The notes: generated from the sequence alone by a model not told the origin. Counted from the stretch's first letter, positions 19,088 to 29,450 are shown. The stretch: DNA of 64,000 nt from Halopseudomonas phragmitis (GCF_002056295.1 NZ_CP020100.1:2937501-3001500); one strand, 5' to 3'. Made by a program: numbers and translations.

Positions 19088-21018
19088 AGCTGATACCTCA
19101 GGGCCAGGCTCGATTGCAGACGTTTGGCCTGGCGGAAGGATTCTCTAAGAATACGCCGATCCAGATGGTTGAGCGTGTCTGGATCGACCCGGTTGCTGAA
19201 AGGCAGTTGATCGCGATCCTGGCACTGATGCTGCTGCATCCGAATCAACTGAATGAAGTGATAGGCCTCTTCGTAGGCATCGGCATCTTTGGCATCGATT
19301 ACCCCCTTGTCGCGCAACTGGCGAAAGCGTTCGAGGGTGTTGCAGTCGCTGATGCCGTGGGAGAGGGCAAGAATTCTGGCGCCATCGACGAAGGGAACCA
19401 GCCCTTCGGTTTTCAGGTCCAGGGTGTCTTTGTCGGCCCCTTTGCGGGCCACCACGAAGTCCCTGAACCGTCCAATCGGTGGGCGGCTGAGCATTGCATG
19501 CTGGGCCAGCATGTGCTGGAACAGGTCATTGGCTGCGACCTTTTCCAGCACCTCATTGAACATGCTTTCAGCGCCTGCTGCCTCACCCCAGATCACCCGG
19601 AAGTCGAAGTAGATCGATGACGCCAGCAAGTTGTCCGGGGTGGCGGAGCGGATCAGTTTATCGAACCGGGCGGCCCATTCATCGCGCGACAGGCACAGCT
19701 CGGGATTGCTGGCCATGATGTTACCCTTGCACAGGGTAAAGCCGCATTCGGCCAGGCCCTTATTGATCCGCATGGCCAGAGGCAGCAGTCGGGAGCGAAT
19801 TTTGGCGGCTTCGGCTGACGAGGCGGCCTCGAACAGAATGCCGTTGTCCTGATCGGTGTGCAGGGTCTGTTCCCGGCGGCCTTCGCTGCCAAAACTCAGC
19901 CAGGTAAAGGGTACGCCAGGATCCCCCATTTCCTCGATACACAGCTCGATCACCCGGCATACGGTGTGATCGTTGAGCAGGGTGATGATATGGGTAATCT
20001 GGGTTGAACTGGCGCCATGGGCCAGCATGTTCTCAACCAGGTGGCGGATATCGGTACGCAGGGCTGCCAATGTGCCGATTCGACTGGCTTGGCGGATAGT
20101 CCGCGCCAGGTGAACCAGATCGACCCGTTGCAAGGAAAACAGGTCGCGCTCTGACACCACTCCGACCAGGCGTTCCTGCTCGACTACGCAGATATGCGCG
20201 ATATGCTTGCCGGTCATGGCGATCGCCGCATCGAAGGCCGAGTCGGACGGATGCAGGTAGAACGGCCTGGGGGTCATGACCTGCTCAATCGGGGCATGCA
20301 TTTCAACCGCGCCATCGGCCACGACCCGGCGCAGGTCACGCAGGGTAAAGATGCCCAGCAGGTGCTGCCGGTCGTCGACCACCACGATGCTGCCAACGCT
20401 GGCTTCATGCATATGGTGTACGGCTTCGCGGATCGGAGTGTCGGGATTGCAGGTTACCGGGTTGCGCACGGCCAGATCACCCAGGCGACTATCCAGCGAA
20501 TACTGTGCACCGAGGGTTTCAGCGGCCTGAAGCTGGGCCTGTTGGTTGACCTGGTCGAGCAGGCTGCTGACTCCGCGCAGGGCAAAGTCACGGAAGCTGG
20601 GCGACATGGCGAACAGTCGCACGAACTCGGCGCGGGGCAGAGCCAGGCAAAAGGTATCCTGGCCGGCAAGATGTTCGGTCCGGGTGGCCCGTTCGCCAAT
20701 CAGCGCAGCGAGGGGGAAACATTCGCCGACACTGATCTCGAAAGTGGTTTCCGGGGTTTGCTGGCCAGCAATCATGCGCTCGCCACGAATCAGCCCCTGC
20801 TTGACGATATAGAAGTGCTGTACCGGGCCATCCTGCGGGCGAATGATGGCCTCGCCCTCGGCGTAGAAACGTAGCTGGCAATGTTCAACCAGATAGGCCA
20901 GGTGGCTGGTCTCCATCTGGTTGAAGGGCGGGTAATTGAGCAGAAACGTCATGGTGCCATGCACGTTCTGCAGCACTGCAGCTTTACCCGCCAGGGCAAA
21001 CGCATCTTCCTTCGTCAT
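19084..21018 (-). CDS. cNMP-binding / CBS / DUF294 nucleotidyltransferase-like protein
   Basis: 644 residues with a Crp-like cyclic-nucleotide domain (about 30-150), two CBS domains (about 175-300), a DUF294 nucleotidyltransferase-like domain with FGSEGRREQTLHTDQDNG near residue 380 (the GS-x-GR and D-x-D pattern of the GlnD superfamily), and a C-terminal DUF294_C helical domain. Such proteins are predicted signal transducers that sense cNMP or adenosine nucleotides and may modify a partner. It is divergent from the PrpE-type synthetase gene across 135 bp. A role in controlling acetate/propionate use is inferred from this context and the symporter genes nearby. Confidence 0.9.
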   Translation of the reverse strand: MTKEDAFALAGKAAVLQNVHGTMTFLLNYPPFNQMETSHLAYLVEHCQLRFYAEGEAIIRPQDGPVQHFYIVKQGLIRGERMIAGQQTPETTFEISVGECFPLAALIGERATRTEHLAGQDTFCLALPRAEFVRLFAMSPSFRDFALRGVSSLLDQVNQQAQLQAAETLGAQYSLDSRLGDLAVRNPVTCNPDTPIREAVHHMHEASVGSIVVVDDRQHLLGIFTLRDLRRVVADGAVEMHAPIEQVMTPRPFYLHPSDSAFDAAIAMTGKHIAHICVVEQERLVGVVSERDLFSLQRVDLVHLARTIRQASRIGTLAALRTDIRHLVENMLAHGASSTQITHIITLLNDHTVCRVIELCIEEMGDPGVPFTWLSFGSEGRREQTLHTDQDNGILFEAASSAEAAKIRSRLLPLAMRINKGLAECGFTLCKGNIMASNPELCLSRDEWAARFDKLIRSATPDNLLASSIYFDFRVIWGEAAGAESMFNEVLEKVAANDLFQHMLAQHAMLSRPPIGRFRDFVVARKGADKDTLDLKTEGLVPFVDGARILALSHGISDCNTLERFRQLRDKGVIDAKDADAYEEAYHFIQLIRMQQHQCQDRDQLPFSNRVDPDTLNHLDRRILRESFRQAKRLQSSLALRYQL

Positions 21019-21153
21019 GACCGTAGGCCTTTATTGTATGGGGTCAGTGTGCGCTACCAATGGCGGGTTTCACATCCGACGTAAGTCTAGTTCCCTTAAA
21101 AAACGTGGGGTTTAATCTGCCGTAATACAAAAACAATCAGGCATGACACCCCT

Positions 21154-23046
21154 ATGACCCGCACATCAACCTATCAGCATGATTATCTTCAAGCCCTGGA
21201 ACAACCAGAAATGTTCTGGGCCGAACAGGCCGCCGCTCTAAATTGGCAGACGCCGCCGAAAACCATTCTGGAGCCTGGCGCGGACGGCTATTACCGCTGG
21301 TTCCCCGATGGACGCCTGAATACCGCCTGGCTGGCGCTTGACGCTCAGGTCGCCGCGGGCCGGGGTGAACAAGCGGCACTGATCTATGATTCACCGGTTA
21401 CTGGCGCACGCGAACACATCAGCTATCGGCAACTGACCGAACGGGTCGCCCGCTGCGCCGGTATGCTGCGTGAATTGGGCGTCGGTCGCGGAGACAGGGT
21501 AATCATCTATATGCCGATGGTGCCTGAGGCGGTTGTCGCCATGCTCGGCTGTGCACGTCTTGGGGCAGTACATTGTGTGGTATTTGGCGGTTTTGCCGCC
21601 CACGAGCTGGCAGTCCGGATCGATGACGCTCAGGCCGATGTAGTGATCACCGCATCCTGCGGCATCGAGGTGGACAAGGTTCTGGCCTACAAACCGCTGG
21701 TCGATGCGGCAATCACCGAAGCCCGGCATACCGTCAAGCACTGTGTGGTACTGCAACGCCCGCAATGCCAGGCTGAACTCTACCAGGATCGCGATCTGGA
21801 CTGGCGCCAGGCTATGGCCAATGCCGAACCAGTGGAAGCGGTCGCTGTCGCTGCCACCGACCCACTGTATATCCTCTATACCTCCGGTACGACCGGCAAA
21901 CCCAAGGGCGTGGTGCGCGACCACGGCGGTCATGCGGTAGCTATGCGCTACAGCATGGAAGCGGTGTATGGCATGCAGCCCGGGGACGTGTTCTGGGCCG
22001 CCTCGGATGTGGGCTGGGTCGTGGGGCATTCCTACATTGTCTATGGGCCCTTGCTCAGTGGCTGCACCAGTGTTCTGTACGAAGGTAAACCAGTACGCAC
22101 TCCGGATGCCGGCGGCTTTTGGCGAGTCTGTGCAGAATATAAGGTCAAGGCACTGTTTGCCGCGCCGACGGCATTCCGGGCAATCCGCAAGGAAGACCCG
22201 GAAGCGGACCTGGCCAAACAATATGACCTGTCGCACCTGCAACGGCTGTTCCTGGCAGGTGAGCGCCTTGATCCGCCAACCTGGGCCTGGCTGGAACAGC
22301 ACTTCCAGCGCCCGATCATTGATCACTGGTGGCAGACCGAGACAGGCTGGGCGATTGCTGCCAACCCTGCCGGCTATGAGCTGCAACAAGCCAAACCGGG
22401 CTCGGCAACCTGGCCGATGCCAGGATTTCAGCTTAGTGTTCTGGATGATGAGGGTCAGCCTGTGCCGGCCGGCGTACAGGGTAATATCGCGCTCAAGCTA
22501 CCGTTGCCGCCGGGCTGTCTGAGCGGTATCTGGGGTAACCCGCAACGTTTCCGTGACGGTTATCTGAGTCACTTCCCTGGCTTCTATCAGTCCGGTGATG
22601 CAGGTTATCTGGATGAAGACGGCTATGTCTTCGTCATGGGGCGTACAGATGACATCATCAATGTCGCTGGTCACCGGCTCTCCACCGGTGAGATGGAGGA
22701 GGTACTCGGCTCACATCCAGCGGTGGCCGAGTGTGCGGTGATTGGTGTACCTGACGAACTCAAGGGCGAATTGCCGCTGGGATTGGTCGTGCTGAAAAAT
22801 GGTGTCGAGCTGCAAGAGCCACAGCTTTGTGCCGAGCTGTCTGCACTGGTCCGCCGCGATATCGGTGCGCTCGCCTGTTTTAATCGCGCCTTGGTGGTCA
22901 AGCGTCTGCCCAAAACCCGCTCGGGCAAGATTCTGCGCCGGATCATGCGACAGATGGCCGCGGGGCAGAGCTTCCAGACGCCGTCAACTATCGATGACCC
23001 TGCCTGTCTGGATGAGCTGGCCAATCAGTTGAGGGGGAGGAGATAG
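21154..23046 (+). CDS. prpE: Propionyl-CoA synthetase / acyl-CoA synthetase
   Basis: 630 residues, standard length for PrpE. It shows the acetyl-CoA-synthetase-type N-terminal extension, YILYTSGTTGKPKGVVRDHG near residue 245, HWWQTETGW near 390, the YQSGDAGYLDEDGYVFVMGRTDD hinge region near 475 (split here by description) and the catalytic lysine in TRSGKILRR near 590, the residue silenced by acetylation in this family. It converts propionate (possibly other short acids), ATP and CoA to the acyl-CoA. It is adjacent and divergent to the cNMP/CBS regulator gene. Confidence 0.88.
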   Translation: MTRTSTYQHDYLQALEQPEMFWAEQAAALNWQTPPKTILEPGADGYYRWFPDGRLNTAWLALDAQVAAGRGEQAALIYDSPVTGAREHISYRQLTERVARCAGMLRELGVGRGDRVIIYMPMVPEAVVAMLGCARLGAVHCVVFGGFAAHELAVRIDDAQADVVITASCGIEVDKVLAYKPLVDAAITEARHTVKHCVVLQRPQCQAELYQDRDLDWRQAMANAEPVEAVAVAATDPLYILYTSGTTGKPKGVVRDHGGHAVAMRYSMEAVYGMQPGDVFWAASDVGWVVGHSYIVYGPLLSGCTSVLYEGKPVRTPDAGGFWRVCAEYKVKALFAAPTAFRAIRKEDPEADLAKQYDLSHLQRLFLAGERLDPPTWAWLEQHFQRPIIDHWWQTETGWAIAANPAGYELQQAKPGSATWPMPGFQLSVLDDEGQPVPAGVQGNIALKLPLPPGCLSGIWGNPQRFRDGYLSHFPGFYQSGDAGYLDEDGYVFVMGRTDDIINVAGHRLSTGEMEEVLGSHPAVAECAVIGVPDELKGELPLGLVVLKNGVELQEPQLCAELSALVRRDIGALACFNRALVVKRLPKTRSGKILRRIMRQMAAGQSFQTPSTIDDPACLDELANQLRGRR

Positions 23047-23288
23047 AGCCTGAGTAGAGCACCGCTAAAGAAAAGCAGCCACATGAAGTGATAAGGCCAT
23101 CACAGTGCCACTAAAAACCGGAACTTATCGTCTTTTTCCTGGTTCCGGAACCGTTTCACAATTCTGGGTGATTTGCTAAGGTGTGGACTTGTGAATAACG
23201 GAGTGGATACCACTCCACTTGCCTGGTTGCCGGAGCCAGTCAGGGAATAACAAGGCTGTCCGGCAGCATTGAGTGCAAGGGGTCACAA

Positions 23289-23933
23289 TTGATCAAGGTA
23301 CTGGTGGTCGACGACCATGATCTCGTCCGCATGGGCATTAGTCGTATGCTGGGCGATGTGCCGGGTCTGGCGGTAGTAGGTGAGGCGGAGAGTGGGGAGC
23401 GAGCGGTTTCCCTGGCTAGGTCACTCAAGCCCGACGTAGTGCTCATGGATGTGCGTATGCCGGGAATTGGCGGCCTGGAAGCCACCCGAAAACTGGTCCA
23501 GCACGACAAGCATCTTAAGGTCATAGCGGTAACGGTATGCGACGAGGAGCCTTTCCCGACCCGTCTGATGCAGGCTGGGGCGGCCGGCTACGTCACCAAG
23601 GGGGCGGCGCTGGAAGAAATGGTCAGCGCCATCCGTCAGGTGCACTCGGGCCAGCGTTACATCAGCCCGACGATTGCCCAGCAACTGGCCCTCAAGTCCT
23701 TTGCCCCGACAACCGATTCGCCATTTGACAGTTTGTCCGAGCGAGAAATCCAGATCGCCCTGATGATCGTCAGTTGCGAGAAAGTCCAGAGCATTTCCGA
23801 CAAGCTGTGCCTCAGCCCGAAGACCGTGAATACCTATCGTTATCGTATCTTTGACAAGCTGGGCATCACTAGCGATGTCGAGCTGACCCTGCTGGCAGTG
23901 CGCCATGGCATGGTCGATACCAACCGCGCATGA
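23289..23933 (+). CDS. gacA: Response regulator GacA
   Basis: 214 residues from a TTG start at 23289, giving [16 protein letters not shown]; a TTG start is characteristic of gacA in pseudomonads and no in-frame ATG or GTG lies near. The receiver domain has Asp8/Asp9 and the phospho-acceptor Asp54 (LMDVRMPG), and the LuxR-type DNA-binding helix-turn-helix covers about 145-205 ([24 protein letters not shown]). GacA, phosphorylated by GacS, activates the small RNAs that sequester RsmA and thus controls secondary metabolism and biofilm. It overlaps uvrC by 4 bp, the classic gacA/uvrY-uvrC arrangement. Confidence 0.97.
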   Translation: MIKVLVVDDHDLVRMGISRMLGDVPGLAVVGEAESGERAVSLARSLKPDVVLMDVRMPGIGGLEATRKLVQHDKHLKVIAVTVCDEEPFPTRLMQAGAAGYVTKGAALEEMVSAIRQVHSGQRYISPTIAQQLALKSFAPTTDSPFDSLSEREIQIALMIVSCEKVQSISDKLCLSPKTVNTYRYRIFDKLGITSDVELTLLAVRHGMVDTNRA

Positions 23934-25759
23934 ATGCAGTGGTGTTTGATGCTGCGGCCTTTCTGGCCACGGCAAGCAACAAGCCTGGCGTTTACCGGAT
24001 GCTCGACGAGCAGGGTGAACTGCTCTATGTGGGTAAAGCCAAGAACCTCAAGAAACGCCTGTCCAGCTATTTCCGCAAAACCGGCCTGAGCCCCAAGACC
24101 GAGGCGTTGGTCGCGCGTATCCGGCAGATTGACACCACCATCACCGCCAATGAAACCGAGGCGTTGTTGCTGGAACAGAGCCTGATCAAACAAGTGCGCC
24201 CGCCGTACAACATCCTGCTGCGTGACGACAAGTCCTACCCCTATGTCTACCTGTCCAGCCAGGACCAGTTTCCCCGGCTGGGGCTGCACCGTGGCGCGAA
24301 GAAGGCCAAGGGCCGCTATTTCGGACCTTATCCAAGCGCCGGGGCAATCCGGGAAAGCCTTAATCTGCTGCAAAAGGCTTTTCAGGTGCGCCAGTGTGAG
24401 GACAGCTATTTTCGCAATCGCACCCGGCCCTGTCTGCAATATCAGATCAAACGCTGCAAAGGTCCCTGTGTCGGCTTGGTCGATCCGCAGGAATATGCCG
24501 AGGACGTGCGCCATTCGGTGATGTTTCTGGAAGGTCGCAGCAATGCCCTGGCCAGTGAGCTGAGTCAGAGTATGGAGCGGGCCGCCGAGCACCTGAATTT
24601 TGAGCGTGCGGCTGAATTGCGTGACCAGATAGCGCTGCTGCGCCAGGTGCAGGACCAGCAGAGCATGGATACCGAGCAGGGCAACGTCGATATCGTTGCC
24701 GCTGCTGTGGCGCCTGGTGGCGCTTGTGTGCATGTGGTTATGGTGCGTCAGGGCAGGGTACTTGGCAGCAAGAACCATTTCCCGCGGGTGCCGATCGAGC
24801 AGACAGCCGGGGAAGTGCTGGCGGCGTTTCTGCCGCAGTACTACCTGGGCGTCAGTGAGCGTGAAGTGCCGGGCGAGATCATCGTCAATGCCGTGCATGA
24901 CGACTTCCCGGTGATCATCGAGGCCTTGGCCCAGGCCCGTGGCTTTGGTGTCACCATCAGCCATCGGGTGCGCGGTACACGTGGCCGCTGGCAAGGCCTG
25001 GCGGTGACCAATGCCGAACAGGCCCTGGCCGGGATGCTTGCCAACCGCCAGCATGTGCAGGCACGTTTCGAAGCCTTGCAGGAAGCGCTGGGCCTGGATG
25101 AACCACCAACCCGACTGGAGTGCTTCGATATCAGCCACTCCAGCGGCGAGGCGACAGTCGCTTCCTGCGTAGTGTTCGGCCCGGAAGGACCGCTGAAAAG
25201 CGATTATCGGCGCTACAACATCGAAGGGGTGACGGCTGGTGACGACTACGCCGCCATGCGCCAAGCCTTGAGCCGACGCTTCAGCAAACTCAAGGACGGC
25301 GAGGGCAAGATACCCGATATCCTGCTGGTCGATGGCGGCAAGGGACAAATGAGCATGGCCCTGGAGGTGATTCAGGAGCTGGCTATTCATGACCTGACCC
25401 TGCTCGGGGTGGCCAAGGGCGTAACGCGCAAGCCTGGGCTGGAAACTCTGTACCTCAACGACACCCACCATGAACTGGTGCTACCCGCGCACTCGCCAGC
25501 GCTGCACCTGATTCAGCACATACGTGATGAAGCTCACCGCTTTGCCATCACCGGACACCGTCAGCGGCGGGGCAAAGCCAGAACCACCTCGCCACTGGAG
25601 GGGATCGCCGGGGTTGGGCCCAAGCGCCGCCGGGAGCTGCTCAAGCATTTTGGTGGACTGCAGGCACTGGATCGCGCCAGCGTGCAGGAAATTGCCAAAG
25701 TGCCAGGCATCAATAAAAAGTTGGCCGAACTGATTTACGCCACCTTGCACAGTGATTAG
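23930..25759 (+). CDS. uvrC: Excinuclease ABC subunit C
   Basis: 609 residues: N-terminal GIY-YIG nuclease ([20 protein letters not shown], residues 19-38) for the 3' incision, a UVR motif near residue 205 that contacts UvrB, the RNase H-like nuclease with [16 protein letters not shown] near 400 for the 5' incision, and two helix-hairpin-helix motifs at the C-terminus ([26 protein letters not shown]). It acts with UvrA and UvrB in nucleotide excision repair. It starts inside the gacA stop region (ATGA overlap). Confidence 0.98.
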   Translation: MNAVVFDAAAFLATASNKPGVYRMLDEQGELLYVGKAKNLKKRLSSYFRKTGLSPKTEALVARIRQIDTTITANETEALLLEQSLIKQVRPPYNILLRDDKSYPYVYLSSQDQFPRLGLHRGAKKAKGRYFGPYPSAGAIRESLNLLQKAFQVRQCEDSYFRNRTRPCLQYQIKRCKGPCVGLVDPQEYAEDVRHSVMFLEGRSNALASELSQSMERAAEHLNFERAAELRDQIALLRQVQDQQSMDTEQGNVDIVAAAVAPGGACVHVVMVRQGRVLGSKNHFPRVPIEQTAGEVLAAFLPQYYLGVSEREVPGEIIVNAVHDDFPVIIEALAQARGFGVTISHRVRGTRGRWQGLAVTNAEQALAGMLANRQHVQARFEALQEALGLDEPPTRLECFDISHSSGEATVASCVVFGPEGPLKSDYRRYNIEGVTAGDDYAAMRQALSRRFSKLKDGEGKIPDILLVDGGKGQMSMALEVIQELAIHDLTLLGVAKGVTRKPGLETLYLNDTHHELVLPAHSPALHLIQHIRDEAHRFAITGHRQRRGKARTTSPLEGIAGVGPKRRRELLKHFGGLQALDRASVQEIAKVPGINKKLAELIYATLHSD

Positions 25760-25847
25760 CTGGTAGTTTTTAACGCGTTATTCCCGGCATAGGTAGTTTC
25801 ACGGCAGCCTGTTAGAATGCCTGCTTACTCAGCGTTGTAGATTGAAC

Positions 25848-26417
25848 ATGAATATCCCGAACATACTGACCGTGATGCGGGTGGTGTTGATCCCCATCTT
25901 CATTCTGCTGTACTACCTGCCGTTCCACTGGAGTTATTTGGGGGCTGCCATCATTTTCACCCTGGCCAGCGTGACCGACTGGCTGGATGGTTACCTGGCG
26001 CGCAGGCTACAACAGAGCACACCCTTTGGTGCCTTTCTCGACCCGGTCGCCGATAAGCTGATGGTTGCGGTCGCCTTGATTCTGCTGGTTCAGAGTCATG
26101 GCAACTTCTGGATCACCGCTCCGGCAGTGGTCATCATCGGCCGTGAGATCGTGATTTCCGCATTGCGCGAATGGATGGCCGAGCTGGGAGCCAGAGCCCA
26201 TGTGGCGGTTTCCAATCTGGGCAAATACAAGACCGCAGCCCAGATGGTGGCTTTGGTCGTGTTGCTGGCCAATCCGCCGGTACTGACCTACTGGGTGATT
26301 ATTGGCTATGTGCTGCTGATGATTTCGGCCGTTCTGACGCTCTGGTCCATGGTGGTCTACCTGAAGGCCGCCTGGCCTCACATGAGCATGGGCTCTGATC
26401 AAAAAAACGACAAATAA
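25848..26417 (+). CDS. pgsA: CDP-diacylglycerol-glycerol-3-phosphate 3-phosphatidyltransferase
   Basis: 189 residues. The ATG at 25848 is preferred over a TTG two codons upstream. The CDP-alcohol phosphotransferase motif is complete: DWLDGYLARRLQQSTPFG followed by AFLDPVADK (residues about 43-70). Several transmembrane helices are visible. It makes phosphatidylglycerol phosphate, the committed step to phosphatidylglycerol and cardiolipin, at the inner membrane. The position after uvrC and before tRNA-Gly is the conserved gammaproteobacterial order. Confidence 0.97.
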   Translation: MNIPNILTVMRVVLIPIFILLYYLPFHWSYLGAAIIFTLASVTDWLDGYLARRLQQSTPFGAFLDPVADKLMVAVALILLVQSHGNFWITAPAVVIIGREIVISALREWMAELGARAHVAVSNLGKYKTAAQMVALVVLLANPPVLTYWVIIGYVLLMISAVLTLWSMVVYLKAAWPHMSMGSDQKNDK

Positions 26418-26435
26418 CTTTTTTCGAATCAATGA

Positions 26436-26463
26436 CTTGACAGCTTGGCGCAGATCGCTAGAA
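26436..26463 (+). promoter_or_regulatory. Sigma-70 promoter of tRNA-Gly
   Basis: TTGACA (26436-26441), a 16 bp spacer and TAGAAT (26458-26463), with the mature tRNA beginning 17 bases after the -10 box. A GC-rich discriminator (gagcgcc) follows, as is usual for stringently controlled stable-RNA promoters. Confidence 0.85.
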
Positions 26464-26479
26464 TGAGCGCCATTGCAAC

Positions 26480-26555
<76 letters not shown>

Positions 26556-26562
26556 AACATCG

Positions 26563-26600
26563 AAAGGCCGACCAGAATTTATCTGGCCGGCCTTTTTCGT
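26563..26600 (+). terminator. Terminator after tRNA-Gly
   Basis: A 13 bp near-perfect stem (aaaggccgaccag 26563-26575 with ctggccggccttt 26583-26595) followed by T residues. It separates tRNA-Gly from the symporter genes, showing that tRNA-Cys further on is no longer cotranscribed with tRNA-Gly. Confidence 0.85.
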
Positions 26601-26789
26601 TATTGCCTGTTGCCCTTCTACTGACCTGCTGCGACAGCTCACTTCTTTGCCCCCGTCGTGAGGCAATTACCTAAGACTAATGTCGGGGATTCACTCTTAA
26701 GCGTTCTTTAGCAGAATGAATTCACGGAAGACTCCAGCGTTCGTGGAATTTCCCAATTTGGTCTTAACAAGAAAGTGGAGAGCAATACG

Positions 26790-27047
26790 ATGGCAGATAA
26801 AGAAAAAGCTGCTGCATACTGGTCGGCGAACCTTCGCTTGATCCTAGGTAGCCTTGTGATCTGGGCATTATGTTCCTTTGGCTTTGGCATCCTTCTACGG
26901 CCCATGCTGTCTGGCATTCCCGTAGGTGGGGCCGATCTCGGCTTCTGGTTCGCTCAGCAAGGCTCGATTCTGATCTTTCTGGCTTTGATCTTCTTCTATG
27001 CCTGGAGAATGAACAAGCTGGATAAAGAATTCGGCCTGGAGGAATAA
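26790..27047 (+). CDS. DUF4212 small membrane subunit of a solute symporter
   Basis: 85 residues starting MADKEKAAAYW at 26790, with GGAG ten bases upstream; an in-frame GTG at 26775 overlaps that ribosome site and is rejected. Two transmembrane helices (about 18-38 and 50-72). DUF4212 proteins are encoded immediately before VC_2705-type sodium/solute symporters and are taken to be their small subunit. The symporter gene follows after 4 bp. Confidence 0.9.
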   Translation: MADKEKAAAYWSANLRLILGSLVIWALCSFGFGILLRPMLSGIPVGGADLGFWFAQQGSILIFLALIFFYAWRMNKLDKEFGLEE

Positions 27048-27051
27048 GAGA

Positions 27052-28815
27052 ATGAGCCAATTTGTAATCAACCTGCTCTTTGTTGGCGCCTCCTTCATGC
27101 TCTATATCGGTATTGCGATTTGGGCTCGGGCTGGTTCCACCAAAGAGTTCTATGTTGCTGGTGGTGGCGTACACCCGGTCACCAACGGCATGGCAACTGC
27201 AGCTGACTGGATGTCTGCGGCTTCCTTTATCTCGATGGCTGGCCTGATCTCGGTCGGCTACGTCAACTCTTCCTTCCTGATGGGCTGGACTGGCGGTTTC
27301 GTGCTGCTGGCCATGCTGCTGGCGCCTTACCTGCGCAAGTTCGGCAAGTTTACCGTGCCGGATTTCGTGGGTGACCGTTTCAACAGCAAAGCTGCTCGGG
27401 TAGTGGCGGTTATCTGTCTGCTGGTAATCTCGACCACTTATGTAATTGGTCAGATGACCGGGGCAGGGGTGGCATTTGCCCGCTTCCTCGAAGTGAGCAG
27501 CACCACCGGCCTGATCATCGCCTCCTGCATCGTGTTCGTCTACGCGGTATTGGGCGGCATGAAGGGCATCACCTACACCCAGGTGGCACAGTATGTGGTA
27601 CTGATCGTGGCCTACACCATTCCGGCGATCTTCATCTCTCTGCAGATGACCGGTCACCTGCTGCCGCAGACTGGCCTGTTCGGTACTCACACCGAATCAG
27701 GTCTCCCGATGCTGCAGAAGCTGGATGAAGTGGTTCGTGAGCTGGGCTTCCAGGACTACACCGCTGACGTCTCCAACAAGCTGAACATGTTCCTGTTCAC
27801 CATGTCGCTGATGATCGGTACCGCTGGTCTGCCGCACGTGATCATTCGCTTCTTCACCGTACCGAAGGTGGCTGATGCGCGCTGGTCTGCTGGTTGGGCG
27901 CTGGTGTTTATCGCCATCCTCTACACCACTGCTCCGGCTGTGGCTTCCATGGGTCGCCTGAACCTGATCAACACCATCTACCCGGATGGTCCGAGCGCTC
28001 CGGCACTGGAATACGCTGAGCGCCCGCAGTGGCTGCAGACCTGGGAAGATACTGGCCTGGTTCGTTTCGAGGACAAGAACAACGACGGTCGTATCCAGAT
28101 GTACAACGAGGTACCTGCCTTTGCTGAAACTGCTGAAGCACGTGGCTGGGCCGGCAACGAGCTGGTGGTCAACAACGATATTCTGGTACTGGCCAACCCC
28201 GAAATCGCCAATCTGCCGGGCTGGGTCATCGGTCTGATTGCTGCCGGTGGTATTGCCGCGGCACTCTCGACCGCAGCAGGTCTATTGCTGGCGATCTCCT
28301 CGGCTATCAGTCATGACCTGATCAAGAACATGATCAATCCCAAAATCAGTGAGAAGGGGGAAATGCTCGCCGCGCGTATTTCCATGGCGGTGGCCATTGC
28401 GATTGCCACCTGGCTAGGGATCAATCCACCGGGCTTTGCAGCACAGGTGGTGGCCCTGGCCTTTGGTATCGCCGCAGCGTCGATCTTCCCGGTACTGATG
28501 ATGGGTATCTTCTCCAAGCGCATCAACAGCAAAGGCGCGGTATTGGGCATGCTGGCCGGTCTGCTGAGCACCACCATTTACATCTTCCTGTATCTGGGCT
28601 GGTTCTTCATTCCGGGCACCAACACCCTGGCCAACGTTCCGGACAATTGGTTGTTCGGTATCTCCCCGCTGTCGTTCGGTGCGGTGGGCGCGGTTATCAA
28701 CTTTGCCGTAGCCTTTGGGGTATCCTATCTGACCGAAGAGCCGCCGCAGGAAATCCAGGATCTGGTGGAAAGCGTTCGCTATCCCAAGGGTGCTGGTGGT
28801 GCTGTGGCACACTGA
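27052..28815 (+). CDS. Sodium:solute symporter, VC_2705/ActP-like (short-chain carboxylate uptake)
   Basis: 587 residues with about 13 predicted transmembrane helices and sodium/solute symporter family patterns, including DWMSAASFISMAG (residues about 52-64) and FARFLEVSSTTG. An extramembrane insertion near residue 345 contains DKNNDGRI, resembling an EF-hand calcium loop, characteristic of the VC_2705 subfamily. The best-known relatives take up acetate, so acetate or a similar acid is the likely substrate (inference); this fits the PrpE-type synthetase and cNMP/CBS/DUF294 genes to the left. Cotranscribed with the DUF4212 gene. Confidence 0.9.
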   Translation: MSQFVINLLFVGASFMLYIGIAIWARAGSTKEFYVAGGGVHPVTNGMATAADWMSAASFISMAGLISVGYVNSSFLMGWTGGFVLLAMLLAPYLRKFGKFTVPDFVGDRFNSKAARVVAVICLLVISTTYVIGQMTGAGVAFARFLEVSSTTGLIIASCIVFVYAVLGGMKGITYTQVAQYVVLIVAYTIPAIFISLQMTGHLLPQTGLFGTHTESGLPMLQKLDEVVRELGFQDYTADVSNKLNMFLFTMSLMIGTAGLPHVIIRFFTVPKVADARWSAGWALVFIAILYTTAPAVASMGRLNLINTIYPDGPSAPALEYAERPQWLQTWEDTGLVRFEDKNNDGRIQMYNEVPAFAETAEARGWAGNELVVNNDILVLANPEIANLPGWVIGLIAAGGIAAALSTAAGLLLAISSAISHDLIKNMINPKISEKGEMLAARISMAVAIAIATWLGINPPGFAAQVVALAFGIAAASIFPVLMMGIFSKRINSKGAVLGMLAGLLSTTIYIFLYLGWFFIPGTNTLANVPDNWLFGISPLSFGAVGAVINFAVAFGVSYLTEEPPQEIQDLVESVRYPKGAGGAVAH

Positions 28816-28860
28816 GAGTAATCCTGAGCGTAGTGCTATGCTGCGCTCATGACTCAACCC

Positions 28861-28890
28861 GCGGGCTTCCTCTTCGGAAGCCCGCCTTGT
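28861..28890 (+). terminator. Terminator after the symporter operon
   Basis: A perfect 10 bp stem (gcgggcttcc 28861-28870 with ggaagcccgc 28876-28885), loop tcttc, followed by a T-rich tract. Confidence 0.8.
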
Positions 28891-28906
28891 TTTCGAGACA
28901 TACTTT

Positions 28907-29413
28907 ATGATCTGGCATTTGGTCGCACTGGCCGCAGCAGGTTTGGGGGCAGCAGGGATCGGGTTTCTGTTGCGAGCAGCATCTGGCAGGAAACTGCCGA
29001 AATGGATAGTTCCGGTCTTTGCCGGTATGGGGATGCTGACTTACCAGATCTACTACGAGTATTACTGGTTCGAGCACAAGCAGAGCCAACTGCCTGCAAG
29101 TTCCGTGGTGGTCGCTACCGAACAGCAGCAGGCGATCTGGCGGCCCTGGACCTATCTGCTGCCAATGACGGTCGGTTTCAGTGTGGTGGATCGCAGCAAC
29201 CTGACAGAAGTCCAGCTGGATGACAATCGGATCAAACGTTTCATCCTGTATCGCTTCCAGAAAGAGTACGTGGATCTGGTCAGCCACCAGCCTCATCTGC
29301 TCAACTGTGACACTCAGGAGCTGGTCCCAGAGGCCGATGACGGCAGCCTGCGGCCTGAGCTGATGCGTAAACTGGATAGCGACGATCCATTGTATCTGGC
29401 TGTTTGCCGCTAG
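28907..29413 (+). CDS. Conserved membrane-anchored hypothetical protein
   Basis: 168 residues. Two transmembrane segments near the N-terminus (about 3-24 and 33-50) are followed by a soluble domain with VGFSVVDRSNLTEVQLDD and a C-terminal CR. It follows the symporter terminator, so it probably uses its own promoter or readthrough. Comparable proteins occur next to VC_2705-type symporter genes; no function is known to me. Confidence 0.65.
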   Translation: MIWHLVALAAAGLGAAGIGFLLRAASGRKLPKWIVPVFAGMGMLTYQIYYEYYWFEHKQSQLPASSVVVATEQQQAIWRPWTYLLPMTVGFSVVDRSNLTEVQLDDNRIKRFILYRFQKEYVDLVSHQPHLLNCDTQELVPEADDGSLRPELMRKLDSDDPLYLAVCR

Positions 29414-29450
29414 GGCGCAAAGCAAGTGCAGTGAAGTTCTCAGACTGCGC

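Noticed and set aside
23141-23152. GGTTCCGGAACC palindrome before gacA
   Set aside because: A perfect 12 bp dyad, but no T run or second half site makes it a convincing terminator or operator; it may simply be part of the prpE 3' region.
23840-25471. 543-residue minus-strand open frame
   Set aside because: Antisense to uvrC, which is full length with all domains.
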